This document shows positions 7,778-16,521 of a stretch of 64,000 nucleotides of DNA, one piece after another (position 1 is the stretch's first letter; the number at the start of each line of letters is the position of its first letter). Made by a program: the position numbers and the translations under genes. The DNA is taken from assembly GCF_016887565.1 (NCBI RefSeq), contig NZ_CP069396.1:6492001-6556000 (forward strand). The letters are read 5' to 3'. The notes below the pieces were generated by a model. The model worked only from the letters and a program-made list of their open reading frames with translations, was not told where the DNA came from and ran no database searches. This DNA comes from Archangium violaceum (GTDB taxonomy: Bacteria; Myxococcota; Myxococcia; Myxococcales; Myxococcaceae).

Positions 7778-9730
7778 GTGCCCATCCGGACGCCGTCTCC
7801 CCGTCTTCTCCGCTCCGCTTCCTCCCCGAAGAATCCGCTTCCCCTCGCCGCGCCGTCGGTTCCCGCCGCACGGCCCGCGACTCCGGGTTCCCTGTCCGCC
7901 ACCACGGCCACCGCGCGCCTCGCCTACGAGGTGCTGATGACCCTGGATCTCGATGGCGATGGTCGCCTCACCGCTCGTGACGCCGAGCGCGCCCGCGAGA
8001 GTGGGCAGCGCTTCGCGGTGGAGCTGGTGCTCGGCCCGGGGGCCCGCCTCGAGCTGGCCGGGGCGGAGCGGCTCGCGCACGCCGCGGACGTCCTCTCCGA
8101 GGAGGTGCTCGAGGGGCGGGGCGATGAGCCGGGACTGCCCGTGGAGCGGATGCTCACCCCACGCACCGAGACGATGCGGCGGCTGATCGACCAGGGCTGG
8201 GACGGACTCGTCCGCCGCTCGGACCGGGCCGAGGATCTGAAGAAGGCGCTCGCGGTGATGCCGGTGAAGGACCCGGAGGGCCGGCTGCGCGTGTACGTCC
8301 CCGCGCGCGATCGCAAGGCCCTCAAGAAGCTGCGTGCCGAGGCCCGGCGCTCCGGCGGCCTGGAGATGGTGCCGCTCCAGAAGCCTCGCGGGGCCGAGGA
8401 CTGGCGGGCGCTCATGCGCGCGCCGGGGATGCTCTACCTCCCGCGCCCCTACATCGTCCCGGGTGGCCGCTTCGTGCAGATGTTCGGCTGGGACAGCTAC
8501 TTCAACGCTCGGGGCGCCCTGGCCTCCGGCCGCTACGAGCTCGCGAGGGATCTGCTCGAGAACCAGCTCTACGAGATCGAGCACTATGGGAAGATCCCCA
8601 ACTCGAACCTCAGCTACCACCTGTCGCGGACCCAGCCGCCGCTCATGCCCCGGCTGGCGCTGGAGCTCCACGCGGTGCGCCCGGACCGGCGCCTGCTGAA
8701 GCGGGTGGCGAAGGTGGCCGAGCAGGAGCTCGAGAACGTCTTCCGCACGGGCCCGCGCGCCACGCCGAGCGGGCTGTCCCGCTACAAGGACGACGCCGAG
8801 GGGCCCGACGCCGAGGATCTGTCCGCGTTCTACGCTGGCTCGCGGCCGGACGACGCCGAGTTCCACCGCCACGACCGCGCCATCCGCGAGAGCGGCTGGG
8901 ACATGTGCCACCGCTTCGGCACGGCCACGCACCACCACGAGCCGGTGTGCCTCAACTCGCTGCTGTTCCAGTACGAGATGGATCTCGCGGAGATCCTCCG
9001 CCTGGTGGAAGGGGAGGACTCGCTGCGGGCGGCCCGGTACGCGAAGGCGGCGAAGGCCCGGGCGCGCACCATGCGCACGCGCTTCTGGGATGCCGGGCGG
9101 GGGATGTTCTTCGATCACGACTTCGTGGCCGGACGCCGCTCGCGCTACGAGTCCCTGGCCACCTTCTATCCGCTGTGGACGGGCTGGGCTTCCCGGGAGG
9201 AGGCCGCCGCCGTGGCCGCCGCGCTCCCGCGCTTCCTCCATGACGGAGGCCTGACCTCCAGCACCCGCGCCTCGCGCGAGGCCGCCGGTGGAGAGGCCCT
9301 GCAGTGGGACTGGCCCTTTGGCTGGGCGCCGCACCAGGTCATCGTGGTGGAGGGACTGCGCCGCTACGGCTTCCACGCCGAGGCCGATGCGGTGGCCTAC
9401 CGCTGGGTGTCCATGATCCTGGACATCGCGGGGAGCCACAACGGCCTGGTGAAGGAGAAGTATGACGTGGTGAGCAGGTCCGCCGAGGTGGCCGTGGAGT
9501 ACGGCAACCAGGGCGCGGATCGCGGGCCGCTGCTGGCGCCCCGGTCCGAGCGGACGCTGGGCTTCGCCTGGACGAATGCCTCGGTGTTGCTGCTGCTGAA
9601 CGGCTTGTCCCCCGAGCTGCGCGAGGCGCTCGATGCCGGCCTCCCCGCCGACAGCGTGCTCGGGCCTCCGCGCGACCAGGGCGGCAGCGGCCGTTCCCGG
9701 AAGAAGCGCGGCGCTCGCATCGCCGCGTGA
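7778..9730 (+). CDS. Trehalase (GH37) with N-terminal EF-hand
   Basis: 650 residues. Trehalase (EC 3.2.1.28) hydrolyses trehalose to two glucose molecules. Both family signatures are present: PGGRFVQMFGWDSYF (~228-242) and QWDWPFGWAP (~509-518). The usual HHEPVCLNSLLFQYE-type substrate loop lies between them. Near residue 54 is DLDGDGRLTARD, an EF-hand-type calcium loop like that preceding the catalytic domain of fungal neutral trehalases. No signal peptide is seen, so it is probably cytoplasmic. GTG 7778 is chosen because AGAAGG lies six bases upstream; an ATG at 7661 would add an unconvincing 39 residues. It converges on the HEAT-repeat gene across a strong inverted repeat. Calcium regulation is an inference. 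Confidence 0.93.
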   Translation: MPIRTPSPRLLRSASSPKNPLPLAAPSVPAARPATPGSLSATTATARLAYEVLMTLDLDGDGRLTARDAERARESGQRFAVELVLGPGARLELAGAERLAHAADVLSEEVLEGRGDEPGLPVERMLTPRTETMRRLIDQGWDGLVRRSDRAEDLKKALAVMPVKDPEGRLRVYVPARDRKALKKLRAEARRSGGLEMVPLQKPRGAEDWRALMRAPGMLYLPRPYIVPGGRFVQMFGWDSYFNARGALASGRYELARDLLENQLYEIEHYGKIPNSNLSYHLSRTQPPLMPRLALELHAVRPDRRLLKRVAKVAEQELENVFRTGPRATPSGLSRYKDDAEGPDAEDLSAFYAGSRPDDAEFHRHDRAIRESGWDMCHRFGTATHHHEPVCLNSLLFQYEMDLAEILRLVEGEDSLRAARYAKAAKARARTMRTRFWDAGRGMFFDHDFVAGRRSRYESLATFYPLWTGWASREEAAAVAAALPRFLHDGGLTSSTRASREAAGGEALQWDWPFGWAPHQVIVVEGLRRYGFHAEADAVAYRWVSMILDIAGSHNGLVKEKYDVVSRSAEVAVEYGNQGADRGPLLAPRSERTLGFAWTNASVLLLLNGLSPELREALDAGLPADSVLGPPRDQGGSGRSRKKRGARIAA

Positions 9731-9740
9731 GGGACCTCCC

Positions 9741-9797
9741 GGGCGCGTTTCGTACGAACTGGTCTGATTGTCGGACCAGTTGCCGACGAGCGCGCCC
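9741..9797. terminator. Large inverted repeat between convergent genes (repeat family copy 1)
   Basis: Outer arms GGGCGCG (9741-9747) and CGCGCCC (9791-9797) and inner arms AACTGGTC (9757-9764) and GACCAGTT (9774-9781) can form a two-tier hairpin 11 bp after the trehalase stop and 33 bp after the HEAT-gene stop. There is no clean T-tract. The inner part recurs at 20264-20288 inside a MITE, so this is also a repeat family. A bidirectional terminator role is plausible. Confidence 0.55.
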
Positions 9798-9829
9798 GGA
9801 CCGCCCCCTCCCGGGTGTCCCTTCTCGTA

Positions 9830-12800
9830 TCAACCCGTCGTGACCGTGACGGCCCGGGCGGCCGCGCGGACGGCGGGGCGCGGATGCTGGCGCAGCTCGC
9901 GCAGGAGGTTCCGGGCCTCGGCTCCGCGCCAGTACCGGCGCGTGCCCGCCTCGCGCACGAGCTCCAGTGCCACGAGTGGCGCTCCGGTTCGCACGCGGGC
10001 CGCCACGTCCAGCAGCAGCTCCGGTGCGCACTCCTCGTTCGCGAACTTCATCACCGACGCCACCATGGACGCGAGCGCCTGGGCGAAGAAGGGCTCCTCG
10101 CGGGTCTCCGCCGCCAGCCCGAGCAGCACGTCCGCGACCGGGCCCGCCTCCTTCCAGGTCAGACAGTGCACCCGGATCCGGGCGGACAGGGGCCACAGCG
10201 CGGCGTCCCGGGTGAGTACGCGCGCCACCTCGGCCAGGCGCGGACGCAGGCCCAGCACCACCGGACGCGGCTGGACCAGCAGCGCCTCGATGAGCTGCTT
10301 CAGCCGGTTGAACGCGGGCAGATCCCCCTGGGGCCCGGCGTCAGGCTCCTCCTGCATGGAGGCGGAGACGAGCGCCGCCACGCAGTCCACCACCTGCTCG
10401 AAGGCGCGCCCATCCAGCGTCACCAGCACCAGCGCCAGGGTGGCGGCATTCCACTCGTCCCCGCTGGAGAGATCCACGATGCGCGCCGCCGCGAGCCGAG
10501 CCACCCGCTCCTCGAGTCCCGCCGCCCAGTGAATCAGCGCATGGAAGGTCCGCTGGCGCACCTCGGAGTCCGGGTGGTCCACCAGTTGGAAGAGGAGCCC
10601 GGCGTAGCGGGGACGGAGCCGGGCGGGGAGCGCCTCGGGAGGCTGCTTGAGGAGACTCCGGGCCACGTACGGATCCGGGTCGCGGACCAGGATCTCCATC
10701 ATGTCCCAGGCGGACTCCTCCGTCTCCAACAGCCGGCGCGCGGCGTGGCCCATGGCGATGCACACGTCCCGGTGGACGTGGGGCTTGTCCCATTGCTGGC
10801 GCAGCAGGGCCAGGGCGCGCGGATCCCGGGCGGTGGCGAGCTGCCGCACCAGCTCCTTGTGCACCGTCACCTTCAGTCTGTCGCGCGAGAGCAGCGAGGC
10901 CAGCGTCCCGGTGCGGTGGGAGGGGGACAGTTGCTCCAGGATTCCGGGCAGCACGTACATGGCCACCCGCGCGCGGTCCCCGTCCAGGTGCTCCAGCAGC
11001 AGCGGGAGCGCGGACCCGGGCCGGTCCAGCCGGCCGAATGCGCCGAGCACGGCCTCCACCGTGGGCACGTCATTCCACCCGAGGAAGGGCTGGAGGTGCT
11101 TCTCCGTCACCACCGGCAGCCGGGCCAGGGTGTACAGCACGTCCGTCCGCTCCCAGTCACAGAGCACCTCATCGTTCGCGATCCGCAGGAGCAGCTCCCG
11201 GTAGCGCTCCTGGTGCCGGGGCAGCCAGCGGTGGAAACCTTCACGCAACACGGGCACCCAACCCCGGCCGTCCACGGCGAAGCGGCCCTCCAGCGGGCGG
11301 CCCTCGAGGTAGGGCTCCAACGACTCCGGCCGGTGCCGGTGAAGGTGCGCGAGCACCCGCGGGAAGATGATGGCCGAGGCGTCCCGTGCCAGCAGCTTGC
11401 GCACGCGCTGATCCCTCGTCCGGGGCGATTCCAGCCAGTACTGGATGGCCCGGTGTGCGTGCCACTCGACCTCCGACTCGGTGAGCGGTTCGAGCAGGGC
11501 CTGGAGCATGTCCACGTTCCATGCGCGCCGGCCGAGCGTCTCGCACAGGGCGAAGATGAGTCTGGCCCGCTCGTGCGGGCCGGCGGCGCGGATCCGCGGC
11601 AGCAGGGCGGCGACCAGGTGGTGCTCGGCACCTCGGGGCAGACCGTCGAGCCGGAGGGTATCCAGGGAGTCGTCCAGCCCGAGCAGCCGCTCCATCGTCC
11701 TCAGGGCGAATTGGAAGAGGGCGCCCCGGTGATCCATGAGGTGGGCACGGAGGAGCTCGAAGGTCAGGACTCGCAGCGCGGTCCGGGTGGCCTCCGAGGT
11801 GTCGCGCGCTTCGAGCGCGTCCGTCACCAACGTCTCCAGGAATGGAATGTGCTCGGAGGTGTAGAGGCCGGAGATGGCTTCGAGCGCGCGCAGGACCTCG
11901 CGGCGGACCGGATCCTGCTCGTTCTTCAGCCGGGAGAGATAGGTGAGCGTCTCGGTCACTCCCCGGCCCGACAGGCCGGTGCTGGCCACGAGGAGCGAGA
12001 GCGCCATCGCCCGGTCATGGGCGTCGCTGGCGAAGGCGGCCTCCTGGAGTTGCTCGCGCGAGTGCTCGATGGTGCGCAAGGCCAGCAGGCAGAGCCGCTG
12101 ATGGCGATCCTCCCGCACCTCGGGCCGTTCGAGCTGACGCGCCACCTCGGCGTCCCGCAGGGCCAGGGGCAGGGCGCAGAGGAGCTTCGTCTGCAATCGA
12201 GGCGGAGGGACGCCGTCGAAGGCATGGGTGAAGAGGGCGGCCCGCTCGCAGGGGGAGACTCGCTGCAACAGCCGGGTGAGGAGATCCTGGCGATCCACCA
12301 GCATGCGTGCGAGCTCGAGGCGCTGATCGAAGGAGAAGCACCTCGCCACCTCGCGGAGCATGCCCTGTGTCAGGACCCTGTCGTTCAGGCCCTTGCGGAG
12401 CGCGGGCCGGCCGAGGAGCTCGAAGAGCTGCTCCGGGTACTCGCGCACGAGCCGGGGCAGGGCCTTCACCACGAGCTCGGGCAGGGCGGTGGTGGTGTGC
12501 TCGCGCACGAGGGCGAGCACCGCCTCGCACCGGAGGACGAGCAGCTCCCTCAGGGGCAGGTCCCAGGTGAGGAAGAGCCCCTGGCGCTCCGAGGCGGCGG
12601 CCCCGGTGAACCGGGCCTGGAGGAAGGCGAGCACCGTGTCCGGGTGGCGGTGCACCAGCGTGGGCCAGGCCCGCACGGCATGGGCGAGCTCCGGCAGCAA
12701 GTGCCGCACGTCCTCGGTGTCCAGCGCGGGGAGCAGCAGGGCCGCCTCGCCGTCGCCATGGCGCGCGCGGACGACCGGGAGCAGCCGGGCCGCGAGCCGC

Positions 12801-13168
12801 TCCCGCCGGGCGAGCGCCACGCCCTTGAGCACCCGTCGGCGGATCATCGAGGGCAGCTCGGGGAGCACCTGCTCGAGGGCGGCCTCGTCCCGGATGGCTT
12901 TCCCCGCGAGGGAGGCGGCGCGTCCCCGCACCGCGCGGGAGGGGTGGGTGAGGCCGCGGAGCAGCACGGCCTCGTTCCGGGCGGCGCGGGCCATCACCAG
13001 CGCCAGGGTCGCCTCGTGCGCATCTCCGGCCACCAGCTCGCCCATCAACGCCGGCAGGGACGGGCTGTCCCGGGCCTCATGCCCGATCCTGGCCACGCGC
13101 TCGAGGCGTGCCCTGTAGCCCTGTGAGTCCAACTCCTCCAGCAGCGCGGCGCGAGTGGGTACCTGCAA
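9830..13168 (-). CDS. Large HEAT-repeat protein
   Basis: 1112 residues made almost entirely of amphipathic helix pairs typical of HEAT/ARM solenoids, for example SLPALMGELVAGDAHEATLALVMARA, DPDPYVARSLLKQ, and a C-terminal RQHPRPAVRAAARAVTV. There are no catalytic motifs, signal peptide or transmembrane helix, so it is probably a cytosolic scaffold or binding protein. TTG 13168 is preferred because GGAGGGGAG sits five bases upstream. An in-frame ATG at 13297 would add 43 residues of Arg/Gly-rich sequence that does not look coding. The gene is divergent from the histidine kinase at 13420, with a palindromic operator candidate in the gap. Giant HEAT proteins are common in myxobacteria; the partner is unknown. 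Confidence 0.85.
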   Translation of the reverse strand: MQVPTRAALLEELDSQGYRARLERVARIGHEARDSPSLPALMGELVAGDAHEATLALVMARAARNEAVLLRGLTHPSRAVRGRAASLAGKAIRDEAALEQVLPELPSMIRRRVLKGVALARRERLAARLLPVVRARHGDGEAALLLPALDTEDVRHLLPELAHAVRAWPTLVHRHPDTVLAFLQARFTGAAASERQGLFLTWDLPLRELLVLRCEAVLALVREHTTTALPELVVKALPRLVREYPEQLFELLGRPALRKGLNDRVLTQGMLREVARCFSFDQRLELARMLVDRQDLLTRLLQRVSPCERAALFTHAFDGVPPPRLQTKLLCALPLALRDAEVARQLERPEVREDRHQRLCLLALRTIEHSREQLQEAAFASDAHDRAMALSLLVASTGLSGRGVTETLTYLSRLKNEQDPVRREVLRALEAISGLYTSEHIPFLETLVTDALEARDTSEATRTALRVLTFELLRAHLMDHRGALFQFALRTMERLLGLDDSLDTLRLDGLPRGAEHHLVAALLPRIRAAGPHERARLIFALCETLGRRAWNVDMLQALLEPLTESEVEWHAHRAIQYWLESPRTRDQRVRKLLARDASAIIFPRVLAHLHRHRPESLEPYLEGRPLEGRFAVDGRGWVPVLREGFHRWLPRHQERYRELLLRIANDEVLCDWERTDVLYTLARLPVVTEKHLQPFLGWNDVPTVEAVLGAFGRLDRPGSALPLLLEHLDGDRARVAMYVLPGILEQLSPSHRTGTLASLLSRDRLKVTVHKELVRQLATARDPRALALLRQQWDKPHVHRDVCIAMGHAARRLLETEESAWDMMEILVRDPDPYVARSLLKQPPEALPARLRPRYAGLLFQLVDHPDSEVRQRTFHALIHWAAGLEERVARLAAARIVDLSSGDEWNAATLALVLVTLDGRAFEQVVDCVAALVSASMQEEPDAGPQGDLPAFNRLKQLIEALLVQPRPVVLGLRPRLAEVARVLTRDAALWPLSARIRVHCLTWKEAGPVADVLLGLAAETREEPFFAQALASMVASVMKFANEECAPELLLDVAARVRTGAPLVALELVREAGTRRYWRGAEARNLLRELRQHPRPAVRAAARAVTVTTG

Positions 13169-13361
13169 GCGTTCTCCCCTCCGGTGGAAGCCCTGACTCC
13201 ACGTGCCCCGGACGTCCGGTGCCCGTCCGTCTGACAAGCCCCTCGGGCCTGTAGGCCCACGACGCACTTCTCCCTTCATTGCCTGGAGCGGATCCAACGG
13301 AGACCCTCTCGGACAATGAGAATTTCAGAACGGTCGGGTGCGCGTGGCGGGGGCGGGAGAG

Positions 13362-13398
13362 TTGACGGCAACGATTCTCAAGTAAGTTACGAGAATCG
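13362..13398 (+). promoter_or_regulatory. Promoter/operator candidate with perfect 8-bp palindrome arms
   Basis: TTGACG (13362-13367) could be a -35 element. Just downstream, CGATTCTC (13372-13379) and GAGAATCG (13391-13398) form perfect inverted arms with an 11-bp spacer that would cover the -10 region (AGTTAC, 13385-13390). The site is 22 bp before the histidine-kinase start, in the gap shared with the divergent HEAT gene. It is a good candidate for a repressor or autoregulatory site. Confidence 0.45.
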
Positions 13399-13419
13399 GA
13401 TTCATCGAAAGACGAACAG

Positions 13420-15201
13420 GTGAGCGGACGGATGGAACTGCCCAGCCACCCCAGTCTCGCCGGGATGGGGGCCCCGGCACTCGACGTGCGCGAGGCGCAG
13501 ATGAGTGGTGAGACCACGGCGGAGCAGGCCCTGCGTGCCAGCAACCTGCTGCTCAAGGCCCTCACGGAAGCCCAGACGGAGTTCATCCAGGGCCATGAGC
13601 CGTATCGATTGTTCGACAAACTCCTATCAGTTCTGCTGAGGCTGACGGGGAGCGAGTACGGCTTCATCGGCGAGGTGATGCACAACCCGGACGGCACGCC
13701 CTACCTGCGGACCAACGCCATCACCAACATCGGCTGGACGCCGGAGCTCCGGGCGTTCCATGACCGCCAGGCGCCCAAGGGCATGGAGTTCCGCAACCTC
13801 AAGACGCTCTTCGGCACCGTGATGACGACGGGCAAGCCGGTGGTGGCCAACATGCCGGCGGTGGATCCGCGCCGGGGCGGGCTGCCCGACGGCCACCCCC
13901 CGTTGCGCTGCTTCCTGGGGCTGCCCTTCCACTCCGCCACCGAGATGGTGGGCATGGTGGGCATCGCCAACCGCCCCGGTGGCTATGACGACGAGGTCAT
14001 CACCTTCGTCCAGCCCTTCCTGGCCACGTGCTGCGCCATCCTCCAGGGGCTGCGCAGCGAGCAGCGGCGCCAGCAGGCCGAGGAGGAGGTGCGACGCTCG
14101 GCGGCGAGCTTCCGCACCCTCATCGAGCGCTCGCCGGATGCCATCGTCCTCCATCGGGAGGGCAAGGTGCTCTTCGCCAACCCCGCCGCCGCCAGCCTGC
14201 TGGGCCATGAGAACGAGGTGGAGCTGCGGGGCCTTTCGGTCGACGCGCTCGTCCTGCCCGGCAACGAGTTCGCCTTCGCCGAGCTCTCCAGCGTCGGCAC
14301 CCCCCACGAGGTGCAGTTCCGGCACCACGAGGGCCGGCGGGTGCTGGGCGAGGTGGTGACGGTCCCCCTGATCTTCGATGGCCAGCCGGCGATGGTCTCC
14401 ATCGCCCGCGACATCACCGAGCGCCGGCAGGTGCAGGAGAAGCTGCTGGCCACCGAGCGCATGGTCTCGCTGGGCACGCTGTCCGCCGGCGTGGCCCATG
14501 AGATCAACAACCCGCTGTCCTACATGTTGAGCAACCTGCGCTTCGTGGACGACGAGCTGGCCGCGCTGGCCGAGGCCGGCGAGACCCTCTCGGGCGAGCG
14601 GGGACAGGAGATCCGGGACGCGCTGAGGGAGGCGCTCTCGGGCAGCACCCGCGTGCGCGACATCGTGAGGGATCTGAAGACCTTCTCGCGCGGCAGCGAC
14701 GAGCAGCAGGGCGGGCCGGTGGACGTGCGCGCCGTGCTCGACTCGTGCGTGAACATGGCCTGGAGCGAGATCCGCCACCGCGCTCGGCTGGTGAAGGACT
14801 ATGGCGACGTGCCACACGTGAGCGCCAACGAATCCCGGCTCGCCCAGCTCTTCCTCAACCTGCTCGTCAACGCCGCCCAGGCCATCCCCCATGGGGATCT
14901 CCAGGCCAACGAGATCCGCCTCACCACCACCTTCGAGGAGGGACAGGTGGTGGTGTCGGTGCGGGACACCGGCGTCGGCATCCCCCAGGAGAACCTCGGC
15001 CGGCTGTTCGATCCCTTCTTCACCACCAAGCCCATCGGGGTGGGCACCGGGCTGGGCCTCTCCATCTGCCACGGCATCATCACCGCGCTGGGCGGACGCA
15101 TCACCGTGCGGAGCGCGACCGGCCAGGGCACCACCTTCCGGGTCTTCCTGCCCGTGGCTGGCTCCTCGGAGCACCGGGAGCCGGATCAGGCCGCCTCGTA
15201 G
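13420..15201 (+). CDS. Sensor histidine kinase, GAF-PAS-HisKA-HATPase, soluble
   Basis: 593 residues. The N-terminal GAF-like domain (~45-210, including the GSEYGFIGEV and RCFLGLPFHS segments) is followed by a PAS domain (~225-335, FRTLIERSPDAIVLHREGKVLFANP). A dimerisation helix carries the phosphoacceptor H360 (GVAHEINNPLSYML). The ATPase domain has N box NLLVNAAQAIP, G1 DTGVGIP, F box FDPFFTTKP and G2 GTGLGLSI. No transmembrane segment is visible, so it senses a cytosolic signal. No response regulator is adjacent (an orphan kinase, as is common in myxobacteria). GTG 13420 is used; ATG 13432, four codons later, is equally possible. A palindrome immediately upstream suggests regulated expression. 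Confidence 0.93.
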   Translation: MSGRMELPSHPSLAGMGAPALDVREAQMSGETTAEQALRASNLLLKALTEAQTEFIQGHEPYRLFDKLLSVLLRLTGSEYGFIGEVMHNPDGTPYLRTNAITNIGWTPELRAFHDRQAPKGMEFRNLKTLFGTVMTTGKPVVANMPAVDPRRGGLPDGHPPLRCFLGLPFHSATEMVGMVGIANRPGGYDDEVITFVQPFLATCCAILQGLRSEQRRQQAEEEVRRSAASFRTLIERSPDAIVLHREGKVLFANPAAASLLGHENEVELRGLSVDALVLPGNEFAFAELSSVGTPHEVQFRHHEGRRVLGEVVTVPLIFDGQPAMVSIARDITERRQVQEKLLATERMVSLGTLSAGVAHEINNPLSYMLSNLRFVDDELAALAEAGETLSGERGQEIRDALREALSGSTRVRDIVRDLKTFSRGSDEQQGGPVDVRAVLDSCVNMAWSEIRHRARLVKDYGDVPHVSANESRLAQLFLNLLVNAAQAIPHGDLQANEIRLTTTFEEGQVVVSVRDTGVGIPQENLGRLFDPFFTTKPIGVGTGLGLSICHGIITALGGRITVRSATGQGTTFRVFLPVAGSSEHREPDQAAS

Positions 15202-15204
15202 GCC

Positions 15205-16425
15205 TCAGCGCCGCTCGAACCGCAGCCGGAGGCTCCGGGGGCCCCGCAGCAGCAAGCTGCCACCCCAGTCGATGTGACCCTCCTGGCCGGAGGCGAAGGA
15301 GACGCGGCGCACCCGGCGGAAGAGCTCCTCGAAGGCCACCTTCGCCTCGAGCCGGGACAGCGGCGCGCCCAGGCAGAAGTGGATGCCGTGGCCGAAGGAG
15401 AGGTGTCCCTGGGCCTCGCGGGTGATGTCGAACCGGTCCGGCTCGGGGAACTTCCGCGGATCCCGGTTGGCCGCCGCGATCAGGAACATGACGCGCGAGC
15501 CCTTCGGCACCACCTGGCCCCCGAGCTCCGTGTCCGCCGTGGTCTCCCGGAAGACGGCATGGGCCGGCGGCTCGTAGCGCAGCATCTCCTCGATGGCGTT
15601 GGGGATGAGCGAGGGGTCCGCCGCCAGCTTCTCCCACTCGGAGGGGTGCTGGATCAGCGCCACTAGCCCATTGCCGAGCAGGTTGGTGGTGGTCTCGTTG
15701 CCGGCCACGAGCAGCAGCCGGGTGAAGGCGATGACCTCGATGGGGGCGAGGAGCCCTTCCTGCTCACCCGCTTCCAGCAGGGCGCTGATGAGATCCTCTC
15801 GCGGCTGCTGGCGGCGCCGCTCGATGGCGCCCTCCAGGTACGCGTTGAGGTCCCGGAGGTCGGCGATCATCCGCGGCAGCTCCTGCTTGTCCGTGGAGAA
15901 ATCCGTGCTCTGGACGACGGCGTCCGACCAGCGCTTGAAGTCCTCGCGGCGCTCGGGCTCGATGCCCAGCATCTCGGCGATGACGATGACGGGCAGGGGC
16001 TCGGCCAGGTCGGTCACGAAGTCGGGCTCCTCCCGGGCGAGCAGGGTGTCCAGCAGCCCGCTGGCGAGCTCCCGGATGCGCGGCTCCAGGTCGGCGATCC
16101 GGCGGGGCGTGAAGGCACGGCTCACCAGCGTGCGCAGGCGCGTGTGCAGGGGCGGGTCGTTGAAGAGCAGGCTGTTGCCGGGCTGGAAGTAGCGGAGCAG
16201 ATCCTCGCCGAGCTCCTCCGGAGGCCGCCCGCCGGGCGTCGTCTTCGAGGAGAACAGGGCCGGGTTCCTCAGGGCGGGAACGATGTCCTCGTGGCGGGTG
16301 ACGACGTAGCAGCCCATCAGGGCCTCGAGCTTCTGGACCGGGTGGGTGGACTCCCTCAGCGCCGCGTAGAAGGGGTAGGGGTTCGCCAGGACCTCGGGCG
16401 TCAACATGGGATTGGTCGGATTCAT
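15205..16425 (-). CDS. Cytochrome P450, ~400-residue bacterial class
   Basis: 406 residues, the usual length of class I bacterial P450s (CYP107/CYP109-like style). It has the I-helix motif AGNETTTN, the ExxR helix (EEMLRYEPP), the heme loop FGHGIHFCLGAPLSRLEA with thiolate C351, and the substrate-contact segment NDPPLHTRLRTLVSRAFTPRRI. ATG 16425 is chosen because GGAGAG lies three to four bases upstream. An ATG 14 codons earlier lacks support. It converges tail to tail with the histidine kinase (3-bp gap) and is divergent from the M16 protease genes. No ferredoxin is adjacent. It probably tailors a secondary metabolite or lipid made elsewhere; the substrate is unknown. Confidence 0.94.
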   Translation of the reverse strand: MNPTNPMLTPEVLANPYPFYAALRESTHPVQKLEALMGCYVVTRHEDIVPALRNPALFSSKTTPGGRPPEELGEDLLRYFQPGNSLLFNDPPLHTRLRTLVSRAFTPRRIADLEPRIRELASGLLDTLLAREEPDFVTDLAEPLPVIVIAEMLGIEPERREDFKRWSDAVVQSTDFSTDKQELPRMIADLRDLNAYLEGAIERRRQQPREDLISALLEAGEQEGLLAPIEVIAFTRLLLVAGNETTTNLLGNGLVALIQHPSEWEKLAADPSLIPNAIEEMLRYEPPAHAVFRETTADTELGGQVVPKGSRVMFLIAAANRDPRKFPEPDRFDITREAQGHLSFGHGIHFCLGAPLSRLEAKVAFEELFRRVRRVSFASGQEGHIDWGGSLLLRGPRSLRLRFERR

Positions 16426-16521
16426 GGGCTCTCCGTGTCGTGGGAGCGGCTTTTGGCCGTGAGACACTCCCGCCTCGAAACACCTGCTTGCTCCGAGGGA
16501 AGCCGTGTATAGGGTGTCCCC

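Noticed and set aside
9815-13126. Long open frame on the plus strand opposite the HEAT-repeat gene
   Set aside because: It is a high-GC antisense shadow: composition is rich in Arg, Gly, His and Gln without domains, while the minus strand encodes clear helical repeats. The same applies to long frames opposite the kinase at 22470-26255 and the secreted protein at 43616-46684.
13169-13297. ATG start at 13297 for the HEAT-repeat protein
   Set aside because: The additional 43 residues do not look coding, and TTG 13168 has a strong GGAGGGGAG.
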